Assembly (NCBI GenBank): GCA_025602905.1
Contig: JAHLKI010000010.1
Coordinates: 186,001 to 250,000, forward strand
DNA: 64,000 bases
Origin: Phlyctochytrium arcticum
Lineage: Eukaryota > Chytridiomycota > Chytridiomycetes > Chytridiales > Chytridiaceae
Direction: 5' to 3'
Of the stretch, positions 36,083 to 48,100 are shown piece after piece (the first letter of the stretch is position 1; each line of letters opens with the position of its first letter). Under the pieces are notes generated by a model, which saw only the letters and a list, made by a program, of their open reading frames with translations, was not told the DNA's origin and made no database searches. Made by a program: the position numbers and the translations under genes.

Positions 36083-39000
36083 ATGGAGTGCTGGTGGTAT
36101 GGGGTTGCCGTCCTGTGTGTGGTGACATGGTTGGGCGCAACCGCGACGGATGCACTGTGCATGCGGCAAGGTAAAAACGATGAGCTTCAGGTACTGACGG
36201 AGCCCTTTGGATACTTTTGGACGTATGTTGGCCTGTGCACTTTACGTTTTACTCGCCACTCTAATGAGCATAACTACGATGACTTTAGTCAGGATGAATT
36301 GACCGGGTACTCTTCCGACTCCTACTGTAATGTCCTGCTGGCTCCCCAGTGGGATGGTGGGAACATTACAGGCATCCATATCGACATATTCTTTGTAGAG
36401 ACTGAAGCCTGCTGCGATCACGGCACGATCTACGCCGGAGAAAACAGCGCAGCACCGTTGGTATTGACCGTCAGTGGAAGACAAACAGCAAATGTCACCG
36501 TCCCTGGTCCTACAGCATTCTTCAACTTTGATTCGGACGGAACAGTTGATCGAGATGGAATTGCTGCCTTCTATCGAATTGTCGAGCTGGACGAGTCGGA
36601 TATCGATTGGGATGCCATACCTTGCTTGTTTGATTGTTACGGACGAGGGGAGTGTGTAGCGGGGAAATGCCAATGTTACGATGGATACACGGGCCCGCTT
36701 TGCAAGAATGAGGATCAGGCCAAGGTTATACCGCCTTTTGCTTTTTGGATCAGAGATTATTGACACTGACTTTACCCCTAGTTGTTTCAGGTACCACGTC
36801 CTGCTCAAGTTATTGCAATCGGGGTGCGAAAAATTGAATGCCTTGGTAGATATATGACAATTGTCGGGGAGCGGATTGGGTTAACCCTTGGAGCCGGAAT
36901 CACGACCGTACCTTATGTCAAGCGGCAGGAACGTACTATGTATCGGACCCCGGCTGGCCAGGTACGTCTTGCAGTCCCGAAAACATACAGTCTCTAAAGC
37001 GAAACTTGATCCTTGCGTATAGGAGTTACATGCTACTCCAGTCGGGTAACCAATATTGATTTGCGCGGCTTCGGGTTGAACTGCACAGGTCACGGTTTGC
37101 CTCAAGATACCTTCCCTCGCTATACAGAGACCGTAGATTTGACTGGCGAACTTATTACCGGGAGCTTGCCGTCCCAGATCTTCAGGACCGCGTATCTGAC
37201 TCAGCTACTCATGAGTGGAACTCGCTTGGAGGGGTCAATTCCGGAAGATGTATGTCATTGGTGTAGCGTTGTGCTGCGCATTCGCCAGATCCATCTAACG
37301 CATCTCTTGTCCAACAGGTATCTCGGGCAGCCACACTCAACACACTGGTACTACACAATAACTGGTTGACAGGGTAAGTACGTCACGAAGGTAGCACTTT
37401 TTATTTCTAATGTATTTTCTCCCCACTTCAGTCGCTTGCCAGCCAGTCTGACTCGTCTCACTCAACTCGTCGAACTAAATTTGGAAAACAATAACCTGTT
37501 GGGCTTCATTTCCGAAGATTTCGCGTACCTCGATCGCGCGGTCATCCTCCTCGCCAACAACTCTTTCACGTGTCCTGTTCCAGAAATTCCGCGTATTCTC
37601 TCCTCTACTTGCGCCAATGTTACCATTACCGGCGCAAAGCCATCATCTGCCTACAGCACAGGTGGCCAATCCATAACGGTTTACGGCTCGAATTTTCGCA
37701 GTGATTCAGAAATGGCCTGCATGTTTGGTGAAATCGTGTCCCCCCATACGGTGGTTCTGGACTCACAAACAATGCATTGCATCACCCCTTCCAAGGTTCC
37801 AGGAAAGACTGAGCTGCAGGTCTCAGAGTTTGGACGGCCGAGCGCGGTCAACCCCTGGCTGTTTGAAATTACCAACTACTGCGCGCGCGGGACATTCCTG
37901 GCACGAAATGACTCGACAGTGTGTGTTCCTTGTCCAGGTTGGTGACAAGGACAACATTTCCGTATTTTGATCTCTAAAGAGTAATTCCAAATCATTGCAT
38001 AGTGGGTGCTGTCTGTGATGGGGGCGTTGAACCACCGTACCCGCAAGAAAGCTGGCACGAATCCCTCAAGTAAGGAAACACGGCAACGCATGCTGCTCCC
38101 GATCTCGCGTTTTCTCTGACTGCTTATGAACGTAGAATGCAAGATCTATTCTTGCCATGCTTCCTCTCGAGTGCATGTCCGAGCAATAAGGTAACAAAAT
38201 TCAAGCTGAAAATCTGGATGCATTTACCTCACACTGCTTATCCTGTTTCCATTGCTAGAATGGATCCTGTGCTCCGGGGTTTACCGGCTCGCGATGCAGT
38301 GAATGTCTTCCAGGACTTATGTTGGCGGAAAACCGTTGTGTAAAGTGTGGCGATGGGTCCAAACATTGGACTGCATTCATCATGCTTGGAGCGCTGATTC
38401 TTGCAGCTATATACTTGGTTGCTATGGTTCGGACAGGTAAGCCTGTTTTTGTCAGCAAGTTTGATTCCATGTCCTGAAAAATCTGGTGCCTATAGAGATG
38501 AATGTGTGCTCTGTAAGCCTCGTTCTTTGCTTGCTGCAGGTCTGCTCAATATGTGATATGCAGTTGATCTGTCCACTGAGGCTCGACCGAGTAGACTTCC
38601 TCTCTCGTCTTACGGATCCCTCTGAACTGGCCATCAACTCTTAATCCACTCCTTCGGGTCTTTAGCGGAGCAGGAATAGCATATACCTCCGTCAACATTT
38701 CCTGCGTATTTCGCCTTTCATTTCAACACTGGATTTACGTGCTCATCAGCTTCCCGTACATGTTTCTTGCCATAGTTGCACCAGTCAGCACGGCGTGGAC
38801 GTTTTGGGTCAAACGTTCCGCCAGGTGTCGAAGAGAGCGAGTTGTGGAAAATGGGGCTGTCGAGGAAATTGAGGGATGTGTGTGGGAAACAGTAAGAAGA
38901 ATTAGGGATACGACCGTGAATGCTTTTTTGGCTGCTATGATGATTGGACATATCCCACTGGCAGAGCAATTTGTGTCTGTTTTCCAGTGTGCAACGGATG

Positions 39001-40087
39001 GTGGGAGCTCTTTCACTTTAACGCGTTACTGCGGGAACGACGTACCTAAAATCATTTGCCTCCACTCGCAGTTGATCGCTCTTACATGTTGGCCAATCCC
39101 CAAATCACTTGTTACACCCCCCAGTGGTAAGTCTAAACCCGTCCTACCAATGCGTCCTTCTAACCAAAAAACAAATAGGAACAAACTTAAACTAGCAGCC
39201 ATCTTCGGTTGCACGCTCTACGCCGCGGGTATTCCCGTCCTTGTTTTTATGCTATCCCTCCGAACACATAGACATGTGAATGAGCCCTACGTGCTTGAGC
39301 GTTATTCAATCCTCTATCAACTGTATAATGAGCCATGCTGGTATGTGAGCTGCCACCATTTTGCGATAGAACCGGACATTTGGACTGACGTGCTCATCTT
39401 GCATTCATAGGTGGTTCGAAGCGTATCGCAAAACCCAAGGAGTCATTCTTATGATCATACCTGTCATTTTAGCAGACTACCCCCTGATGATTGCCGTTCT
39501 GAGCATGGTTAGCATAAATATTGATAAGCTCATGGTAAGTGGTCTCCTCCCTTCACAAGTATTTTGCAGAATAACTAATGGATACTCTTGGCGTCCACAG
39601 GTAATGGCATATCAACCGTACCGCTTCCCTCACGCCAACAAGCTTTACAACCTGATTATCTTGGCGCTCAATGGAATCCTCATCTCTGGAATACTGTTTT
39701 ATTCAAAGATTCTGACGCGGGCGCAAATCGTGGGAATTTCAGCTGCTCTGTACTTTTTACTTGGCTGCACGTAAGTATCACAACTGCGCTTGCAAAAATA
39801 AAAGTTCACCGGCCCATCATAGTCTTTGCGCAACTGGCCATTCGATGATCTACGAATTTCAAGCTGTTCACTACGAGCGTATCATCAGCTACCCACTATG
39901 GTCCCGATTAGTTCGCTCAAAATTCTACCAGTTTTTCTTCCCATACCATCTCTCCCCCCTCGGCAAACATGAAGCGGTTGCTGGACGACGGTTGCCTGCG
40001 CTACCTCAGCGCCCACTATTCGACTGCTACCCAGAACATCTGTACGAACACATTGCTGATAAAGGAAAAGAACCCGCCACCAAATGA
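36083..40087 (+). CDS. Mosaic membrane protein: CUB-EGF-LRR-IPT/TIG-EGF plus multi-pass C-terminus
   Basis: Receptor-like surface protein of unknown ligand. The ATG at 36083 begins a signal peptide (MECWWYGVAVLCVVTWLGAT). A CUB-like domain follows (paired Cys, TIYAGENSAAPLVLTVSG), then an EGF module ending CQCYDGYTGPLC. After introns comes a plant-type LRR cap (DPGWPGVTCYSSRVTNIDL) and repeats (GSLPSQIFRTAYLTQLLMSG, LPASLTRLTQLVELNLENN). Next is an IPT/TIG domain (ITGAKPSSAYSTGGQSITVY). A Cys-rich module follows (CVPCP-VGAVCDGGVEPPYP, then C-PGFTGSRCSECLPG). The C-terminus has ~7-8 hydrophobic spans with AGIPVLVFMLSLR, LYQLYNEPCWWFEAYRKTQG and YQPYRFPHANKLYN. At least ten short introns are needed. 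The junctions after 36720 and the last exon (alternative end near 40.2 kb) are not fully settled. Neighbouring S41 gene is convergent. Confidence 0.8.
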
Positions 40088-40735
40088 TCCCCATTTGAGG
40101 AAAAAGCAGAAACCCACTTGAACTTGACTCCTCCCAGTCGAGGCGGGATTCGGCTCCGTCGTTCAACTGTTTCGCAAAACTCGACCAAGTTTGACGATGT
40201 AGAATTACGTACGACAACCAGGATTACCCGATCAGCTGTTTTGGACCAGGACGAAATACTTCACGCGGACGATGGATTCGCTAGTTCTGTTCAAGGTTCA
40301 TCTCGTGATCAGGGCAGAGCCGATCGGCAATCGTTGGTAGACTTTTAGAAGAAATATCGTTTGTTATATTGTATATTTGCTACCTAACTTTTGGGCGCTA
40401 CTTCGGGAATAGCGAGAATGTTTTGGAGAAACTCGATACGAGACTAAATTCTCGTCGAAAATCACAGAGCTTATGAGTTGTGACAGAAATTGATCCCTGC
40501 CTACAGAAGATGTACGGTAGATCAGACAAGCAGAAGTCCTTCAGCATTGCATATAGTTGGACTCGGATATCAATGATGCGCAAGAGAGCAATTAGCAGGC
40601 GAGATCAGTAGCTTTATTGTTTGAATTTATGAACGCAATATTTAAGCTATCTAGTGTAGTCTATGTAAGATTCTGAATATTCTAGTGTAATTGCGGAATG
40701 GGATGGATGAGGACGTTTGAGGAAGTGGGATTTGT
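40088..40735. other. Convergent 3' intergenic region
   Basis: About 650 bp. A 76-codon plus-strand frame at 40118-40348 might be an alternative last exon of the mosaic membrane protein. Otherwise AT-rich and featureless. Confidence 0.35.
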
Positions 40736-43063
40736 TTAGTGGCTAGTGGGCTTGCACTTGCGGGTAGATGATGGGGCTGGGACACCGGTTGGGACGGAGG
40801 TGGCGGTGGGAACGGGAGTTCCAGTTGGGGCAGGGGAGCCGGTAGGGACGGGGTAAGTGGGCTTGGGGGTGGCAGTTCCGGAAGGTCCAGAGACAGTGGA
40901 GGAGGTAGGGGGAGTGTTGCCACATCCGCTCTTGAGCCATTCGGCAGCTTGCTTCCATCCACCGGGAGGGGTGTAGGTGTCTTCGGTGATGTCCATGCGG
41001 CATTCAGCGGGAGCGTAGTCGTATTCGGCGGGGAGGTCGCGGGGAACAGAGTGGCCGACACCGGCATTGACACGCCACAAGGCAACGTTGTGCTTGAAGG
41101 GTTGGGGAGAGAGCTCATCGTCCTGGAGGTCAATGCGCTTCAAGTCGTCGAAAAGCTGGGGAATGTCGACAACGTTGCCACCGGGGAAAGAGGTGTAGGA
41201 GAATGGAGCAGCGCCGGCGTAACCTCCCTTGACAAAGACACGGACACCGACGTGGTCAACGGCGAGACGAGCAGCGTGGGCACAAGTGGATCCGCAGTAT
41301 CCAGTGGAGAGAATGGCGACGTTCTTGGGCTCGAAAAGGTTCTCGGTGGGGAAAGGGATACCAGTAGCGTTCCAGGTGTTGTGAGGGCGTTTGGGATCAG
41401 CGATGGCACCACCGTCGACAATGCTGAAGAACTGGGAGTACTCAGAGGTATACTGGCCGAAGGTCTGCTTGTTGGTGTTGAGGACGAGGCGGTCGAGGTC
41501 AGCGGAGGTGAGGGAAAGGCCGGTCTTGGTGTCGACAAAGTTGGCGGGTCCGAACATGGTCAAAGGGGTGGTTTCGTTCAAGTCCTTGGTGAAAGCGGCG
41601 GTGAACAACTTGCGGAGTAGGGGGGTGATGCGGAAGGTGGCATCATCACGGGGGACGTTCTTGAACATGCTAGCAATCGAGAAGAATCCGAGATCTCCCC
41701 ATCCACCACCGTTGCTGGCGTAGTCGAGAATGAGACGCTTGGCACCGGCCTTCTTCAATGCGGAGACACCCTCGTGGATCTCTTGGATGAAGCAGAAGAA
41801 CGGAGCTCCGGCGGGACCACCGGTTCCGATGGCGGCGGTAGCCAATGGGTCCTGAATGCGCTTTTCGCAGGAAGCATCCGCTGGGTCGCTAGAGTCGTAG
41901 GTTGGGATGGCGGCAACACCAGTCTCCTCGTCGATCATGTAGAAGGAGGCATAGTTGGCGTAAGTGATGTTGATACGCTTGGGGAACCCGTCGGCCAAAA
42001 TTCCCTCGGCTTGAATGGTCTCGGTCGTGGAGTCGACCTCGAGGGCAGAAAACTCCTTGGCAGCCTTGTCGACAGTGAACATCTCGAGCTCTGCACGCTT
42101 GGCCTTGCTTGCAGCTGGTTTGGCGAGACAGGCGTTCTGGTAGTAAGACTGGGCGTCAGTAAACTTCAAGTTGGCACCACGAGCTCCAATGCTGGCCATG
42201 AAGGGAACATCGATGGTCTTGGTATCCTTGCCGTCAGGGGAAACGACAGTAAGCTTTCGGGAGGGGGCTGGGATGGGCTTTCCGCCCAAGCTAGATGCAC
42301 CTCCGATGTTGGTTTGAATAGCTCCGGACGCGTCGACAAAGGTGTTGGAGGTGGCCAAGTTGAATCGGGTCTGATTGTCCTTGGACGTTCCCACCACTGA
42401 CTGGGCAAAATCCTTCAGCCACTGAACAGCGTCTTTACCGTCAATCTCGGTGATGGTGTAGTTGAGCAGAGATTTGGTCTCGACACCGATAGCTGCCTTG
42501 ATCTTGTCGTGCCATGCCGTTGCGCGAGCGTTGAGCAAGTTGGAAATCTTGACAAACTGCTTGCCATCCTTGCCGACCAAGGTAGTGTAGACGAATGGGT
42601 GCTGGAAGGAGAAGATGGAGTGGTAGCAGGTGGATCGGTAGCCAGTGTGAGCATCGCCCAACGCGTTGAAGAGGTTGAACAGGGAGTCGTGGAACTCGCG
42701 GTCGTTCTTGAATTCCTTGGTTCGGAAGGCGTTGAGTTGGGCACGCAGATCGACATCCTTGAGATCCCACTTGCCACCGTCAATGGTTGATGCAACGGAC
42801 GCCATGTCGGTGAAGGAGTACTGTCCATCGATAGCCTTGTAGAGAGTGTCGATGGTGGCATCACGAACAGGTTTGTCGAGGGGGTGGAGATCAAGACAGT
42901 CCTTGACGAGTTTGTGATCAAGGTAGACACCGGTTCCAGGCTTGAATTGAGCAGAGAGGGTCGTGCAAGCGTCGGCGGTAGGTGCGGTGGGTGCAGCATC
43001 GCCCGTAGCTGCCAGCAGCAAGAGAGAAGCAGCGGAGGCCGCGAAAGTGGTGGAAAAGACCAT
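40736..43063 (-). CDS. Secreted CPAF-like S41 serine peptidase
   Basis: S41-family peptidase of the CPAF-like branch, a group secreted by fungi including chytrids. Single exon of 775 aa from the ATG at 43063. Signal peptide MVFSTTFAASAASLLLLAAT. Residues ~30-330 hold the N-terminal and atypical PDZ-like parts, including the conserved FNALGDAHTGYRSTCYHSIF with the candidate catalytic His. The core has GAKRLILDYASNGGGWGDLG and the nucleophile region ILSTGYCGSTCAHAARLAVD (Ser in GSTC), then VFVKGGYAGAAPF. The last ~60 residues are a Pro/Thr/Ser/Gly tail ending RKCKPTSH, likely O-glycosylated and wall-associated. Long open frames on the opposite strand are composition artefacts. A minus-strand TATA box lies 140 bp upstream. 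Confidence 0.93.
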   Translation of the reverse strand: MVFSTTFAASAASLLLLAATGDAAPTAPTADACTTLSAQFKPGTGVYLDHKLVKDCLDLHPLDKPVRDATIDTLYKAIDGQYSFTDMASVASTIDGGKWDLKDVDLRAQLNAFRTKEFKNDREFHDSLFNLFNALGDAHTGYRSTCYHSIFSFQHPFVYTTLVGKDGKQFVKISNLLNARATAWHDKIKAAIGVETKSLLNYTITEIDGKDAVQWLKDFAQSVVGTSKDNQTRFNLATSNTFVDASGAIQTNIGGASSLGGKPIPAPSRKLTVVSPDGKDTKTIDVPFMASIGARGANLKFTDAQSYYQNACLAKPAASKAKRAELEMFTVDKAAKEFSALEVDSTTETIQAEGILADGFPKRINITYANYASFYMIDEETGVAAIPTYDSSDPADASCEKRIQDPLATAAIGTGGPAGAPFFCFIQEIHEGVSALKKAGAKRLILDYASNGGGWGDLGFFSIASMFKNVPRDDATFRITPLLRKLFTAAFTKDLNETTPLTMFGPANFVDTKTGLSLTSADLDRLVLNTNKQTFGQYTSEYSQFFSIVDGGAIADPKRPHNTWNATGIPFPTENLFEPKNVAILSTGYCGSTCAHAARLAVDHVGVRVFVKGGYAGAAPFSYTSFPGGNVVDIPQLFDDLKRIDLQDDELSPQPFKHNVALWRVNAGVGHSVPRDLPAEYDYAPAECRMDITEDTYTPPGGWKQAAEWLKSGCGNTPPTSSTVSGPSGTATPKPTYPVPTGSPAPTGTPVPTATSVPTGVPAPSSTRKCKPTSH

Positions 43064-43203
43064 TTTCAGTGTCGAGACAGAATAAGTAGGATAATCTATT
43101 TCTATGCACTACGTATAGCCTGATACGATAGTGATTCTATGAGGTGAGAGTCGGGAAGGTCCAAAAGCGTCTGCGGGCTGAGGGGGGACCGAGTCAAGCC
43201 AGC

Positions 43204-43209
43204 TTTATA
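43204..43209 (-). promoter_or_regulatory. TATA box of the S41 peptidase gene
   Basis: CATATAAAGC on the minus strand, about 140 bp above the start codon at 43063. Confidence 0.5.
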
Positions 43210-43864
43210 TGCTGATGCCTCAAAGCGTAGCGAAGCGTCGAAATGAAGGTCAGCCATGAAAGATCCGACTGCAAGATGTGGACGTTATCGGGGTTGACAA
43301 AACTTCTGCGAATATTCTGATCATGGCTCTTCAACATTTTCGTGCGACTGTTCAATTCAGCCAGGACACAGATTATGGGGGAGTGTGCAACAAAAGTTGC
43401 CAACATCCAGCCCATCGGTCGGCACTTTCTCCCACTTGTTGATGTGGAAACAAGCAACCGGCCAAATTTGCCGAGTTATTCAAAGCTCCCAGCACGCATC
43501 TTTTCCGGGGTGTTTTGTTTTGGGTCATGGTCCGTCGTCCCAAGACCACGAAAGCAGCCAAAGCAGCGAAAGCTTTCGCGACAGCCTTTGATCGAAGCGT
43601 GTTGTGGTAGAAGGACGCGTTTTTCGAAAATACGCGTTTTTCGGCCGTTGGTGCAGCCCGGCGGGTGGCTTCGGCGAACGCCCCAAGTCGCGGCCGAAGT
43701 CAGTGATCTGTGGATGTCATTCGCCAACAGATCCGTTGTCGGCTTCATCAGACCCCCCATCGACTTCCATTGCGGAATCTGCGGATCTCACTTTGAGCCG
43801 CGCTTTACGAAAATTCGCGACGGTGTTCCAACTTCCAAGTCCGAAAGTCCGAGGTCTCTACCCG

Positions 43865-43888
43865 TACTCGAGTAGTGGTACTCGAGTA
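43865..43888. repeat. Two TACTCGAGTA palindromes in tandem
   Basis: Perfect copies at 43865-43874 and 43879-43888, separated by four bases. The word is its own reverse complement. Confidence 0.8.
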
Positions 43889-44602
43889 CTCGGTTCAGTC
43901 GTTATCCGAGTGTCTTTCCTTGGGCAAAAACTTCGTGGCAACCGGCAATCTGGCCAGGATTTGTCAAACACTTTTCGTCAATAGAATTTGAGATTTGAGA
44001 CTTTTGAGTGGATGAATGATACCAACTTTTGGCCCCCGATATCCGTGGTCATGTTCCCCTTGGCAGTGCGTACAAAATAAACATTCCATTTTGTCCCAAC
44101 CGGTAAATTCCAAGAACTTTTGGCCCATTGTGCTTTGGTGGTGACAGTGGCGGGCGCTTGAAATTCGCAATTTCGAAGACGAGCACCGACAACAGGTTAC
44201 AGGGACAACAGTCTGGACAACAGTCTCAAAGAGGGTCTTGACTAAGTCTTGACACACTTCGAAACGTAGCAGACTTCTCTGGATTTTGCAAAGCACAGTT
44301 TTACTGCTAGGTGATTTGTTCAAGTCTCCTGGCCGTTGGCAGTGGCAGTACATACAGTACCTGTATTTGTGAGAAGATTGAGTCTTACAACTGAAAAACT
44401 TTTCTCTATTCGTCTTAGTATAGAGTAAAGAGATCAAAGTAATGTATAGGATCAGGAACAGCACATCATCGTTTGGAAATGGCGGACATTCAAGTCCAGT
44501 TCAATGTAACGCCGAGTGGATGAGGACAATTGCAAGCAACATCGGAAATTCAGATGGTTGCATATTCTAAATGCAAATTATGGTGACAACCACTCTTTAC
44601 TT

Positions 44603-44763
44603 TACTCGAGTAAAACGGATGCCAGATCATGTACTCGAGTACTCGTACTCGAGTTATGTTCCGCCGAAATATCCTGTCGCTGGAATGTCGATTAGATCGT
44701 GTTGAAGAAAGAGAACAATTCTATCTCGAATACGGAGTACTTCCAAATTCCTCTACTCGAGTA
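44603..44763. repeat. Cluster of TACTCGAGTA palindromes
   Basis: Perfect copies at 44603-44612, 44632-44641 and 44754-44763, and a one-mismatch copy (TACTCGAGTT) at 44646-44655. Ten-mers of this kind are expected roughly 0.06 times per 64 kb by chance. Confidence 0.8.
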
Positions 44764-45101
44764 TGTATCGGAAGACTGTGTCATGTCCTTTCAGGTACAG
44801 AGTCGGGATGTGGAGCTCGAAATAGATAATCTCTGCCAATATCTAACTGTAGAAGGCAGTACAAAGAGCAAGTTTTACTATTAGACACTATTCCAAAACT
44901 CCAACCAAATGCTGCCAACAGAGATGTTCCATGCATTGTTCAAGAATAGAATATGACTTTGAAATTAATATGCGCAGACCATCACTCTATTTACAAAATT
45001 GCCCGTTCCAGAGCGTTCCCATTACCCTGCGGTTTGGTGTAAAACATTCCAAAATGCGTAAAAAAATGTTCATTGGCATCAAGAAAAGCCAACATTAGCG
45101 C

Positions 45102-48100
45102 CTATGCGGCATAGCGTTCTACGATTGATTCTTGGAGCATTTGAGCGTAGGTGCCATACTTCTCGTACTCACGCATAAGCCAGCGTTGCTTGCGCATCCA
45201 GTTTGCTTGTGCCTTCTGTTTGAGGGCTAGGTGATTGACATACTGTGGGAAGGAGATTTGTTAAAGATGATGGTAGGAATTTAAGAGCATTATGCAGTTA
45301 CCAATTTATCCATCTTATCCCGATAGCTGGAGTGCTCTTCTAAATCACTGCCAATGGCTTCCTGCTGACGTCTCCAGTTTTCCAGCTGTGTTTCCTATAC
45401 GCGCAGTCCAGATTAGATCTACATCTAGATATTTATACCACAATGGCCAAGCTTACCTCCGCCACAACACTCATGACCTTCCCTAATGGAACAGGGGGTA
45501 GCCACTCTTGTATCTTCATTTTTCTCAACCTCTTCTCCAAGTCTTTTGCACTGCGCGATGAAGACGACCCGCCGATTGTTGCTGAAGCAGATGGTACCCC
45601 GCCACCCGCCGGCGACCCCGCGAATCGGCGGCCCAAGGCTCCATTTTGGTTATTGGTCAATGAGCTCCACTCGGCGTCACCGGTGGTACCCATTATACCT
45701 GGGACAGTGGCAGCTGAGCGGCCAGACTCGGTGGAACCCACGCTCGCGAAAGATCTGACGGATGCAGCATACTTGTGTCCAGCTGGTACAGGGGATGCCG
45801 AAGCAGACGAAGTGGGTACTGGGGATGATACGTTCACGGACGGCGAGCCCTGGTCCGACGCCGCCTTATTTATATCCGGTGAACTGGCATTTCCGCTCGA
45901 AGTGTCTTTGCCTTCCTTTTGTTGCGAAAATTGTGCTTGCAATTGCTTTAATTGAACTCGATCGGCTACTATTGGGCCCCATCCGAATTCCACATTGCCG
46001 CCACTTCCAGGGAAAGGCTCTTTGCTCTTTCGGGCTGCCCAGAGATTGATAGTTTTGACCCACTCTCGGACGTTTTCACCACTCATACCATGGAAGAGGT
46101 AGATTTGTCCGTCACAGAGGCGCAACGTGAAAACATGTGGGCGCTGTGGGGAGTAACCAGGGGGTGGAAGAGGGGTTGCAAGCGAGTGCAAAAGGTTGAA
46201 TGACTGAGGTGGTTGGGTGGATAGTCGGGGCTAGAGGCAGCATGTTAAATCAGGGTAATCAAGTGGATGATATCTTGTCACCTGAAACTTACCACCAGCC
46301 TCAAAACACTATCTGAGCTTACGCGCATCCGTTCCCCACCGGGTCCAGACCAGGCACCGCTGGCATGGCCCATGCCGGTAGGAGCGGGCTGATCATATGT
46401 CGATACACGACGCAAATGAGGCTCCCCAACATCTTCATGACTTCCTGAGCTGCCACTTCTGACAAATGGCTCTTGTACCGCCTGTGTCTCTGGGGGATGT
46501 TGAGCTATAGAGTGCGTGGGTGGTGCAGCGTCCAAAAACCCAGCGTGATCTCGTTCAGTGGCACGGTCAAGCTTGTACATGACAAGCTCGAGTGTACCGT
46601 GCGTAGCGTCCAGAGCGAGAACCGTGTAGAGCTTCATCCATTTCCGGTATTTGGCTCGGGTGTCGTCTTTATCGGTCAAATGTTTTCGAATCAGCTGTCC
46701 TTCCAAATGGACTTCACCGATAAGGCCCATGGTTGTAGCAGTCCCAGTCGCAGATGAAGAATTTGAGGCAACCGAAGCTTGTGGATGTAATGGGGGCGGA
46801 TGCAGAGACGGTCCCGCGCTCGATTCACCAATGATACTACTGGTAGGAGTACTTCGTCGAGAGAGTGTGGGCCCACCATTATGACCAACCCAACTACTTG
46901 TGCTATTTCGCGCTGCCAAAATTCCAGCAGTCGAAGGTCGCCCTATTGTTGCGCTGGCGCTTTGAGCGTGTCGGTGGGTGTGATCATTATGCAATAATTC
47001 GGATGACCCTCCTCCGCCTACTCCACCAGTACTGGCACTCCCAGCGCGGGTCCGAGAGGTTTCCCCTCCTGCCAGATGCAATTGCGAGTCCAGGCTCAAT
47101 GCCACTCCACTTGTGCCTTCCTCCGGATTGAACTGGATGGCCCGAGCATCGGGTCGCTCATTCTTGCGTCGTAACATGAATGAGCTGAGCGTTCCACGAC
47201 GCTTGTCCGAGACCGAAAACATAGTTCCAGTCGACACATTGGATGATATTGACATGGAGGAGTCGTCACGACGGAGTCTAGACATGTTTGGTGAAGCAGG
47301 AGATGTGGGCGTTGCCTCGCCGGAAGAGTTTGGGTTGTTGACGTCCGACTCGACATTGGACAAAGAAGGATTACTCGTCAGCATATTTGATTGACTGCTG
47401 GCTTGATGTTGCAGACTGGGAGGCGCTGAAACAGTGGTTGGGTGGCCAGGGGAAGAGGATGTTTGCGCGGGTTTAAGGGAAATGGCTTCTCGTTGTGGCA
47501 ACGCTTGTTTGGCGGTCCGGTCAAATATTCGCTTCAACATAGATTCGACAGTTTTCGTCCATTTCCTCATTCCTTCCTTGTCCTCGCTTTTGTCGTCCCT
47601 ATGCTGCTTTACTTGCGTGACCATCCCTTCTAAAACCATGCTGACCCATTGCTTCTTGGTGATCTTCTGCGACGATCGAGCTCCAATATTGGCGCGGTGC
47701 AAATCGGTATTAAGCATCATAAGAGAAGCAATAACTGAGTCGACCAGACCTACCCAATCATGTTAGAATTTAGCGCGATGAAGTACAAGAGTGAAACATA
47801 CTGTAATCCGGAAACAGAAAGTTCATTTGAGGATTGCACGTCCAGTATCTTCGAGCAAATGCGGTCAATATCCGATTTATGACTTGACTTTCACCAGTGA
47901 CCAATAGCCGCCCAGCAAACTGTCGGAATGCATCATCAACATCCACCCCGTTGAAATCAAAACAATTCACAAATGACTGAAGAGCAGCTTTGGAATAGTC
48001 TTCTGGTTTGCCCAACAGTTCGGAAACGCTGTTGATCGGAATATCGGGTATAGCGTCTTCATACAAAAGACGACCGAGAGGAATAGGGTCGACGTTTCTC

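Larger units (their letters stand above)
43064..45101. other. Gene-poor stretch of about 2 kb with palindromic decamers
   Basis: Lies between the S41 start and the Sec7-PH gene stop, both minus. No supported coding frame. It contains five perfect copies of TACTCGAGTA plus one near copy, listed separately. Frames at 43342-43984 lack family marks. Confidence 0.45.

Noticed and set aside
40949..42790. Long open frames on the plus strand opposite the S41 peptidase (for example 40949-41620 and 41774-42400)
   Set aside because: They are the antisense of a GC-rich-third-position coding exon; the minus-strand frame has signal peptide, catalytic motifs and full length.
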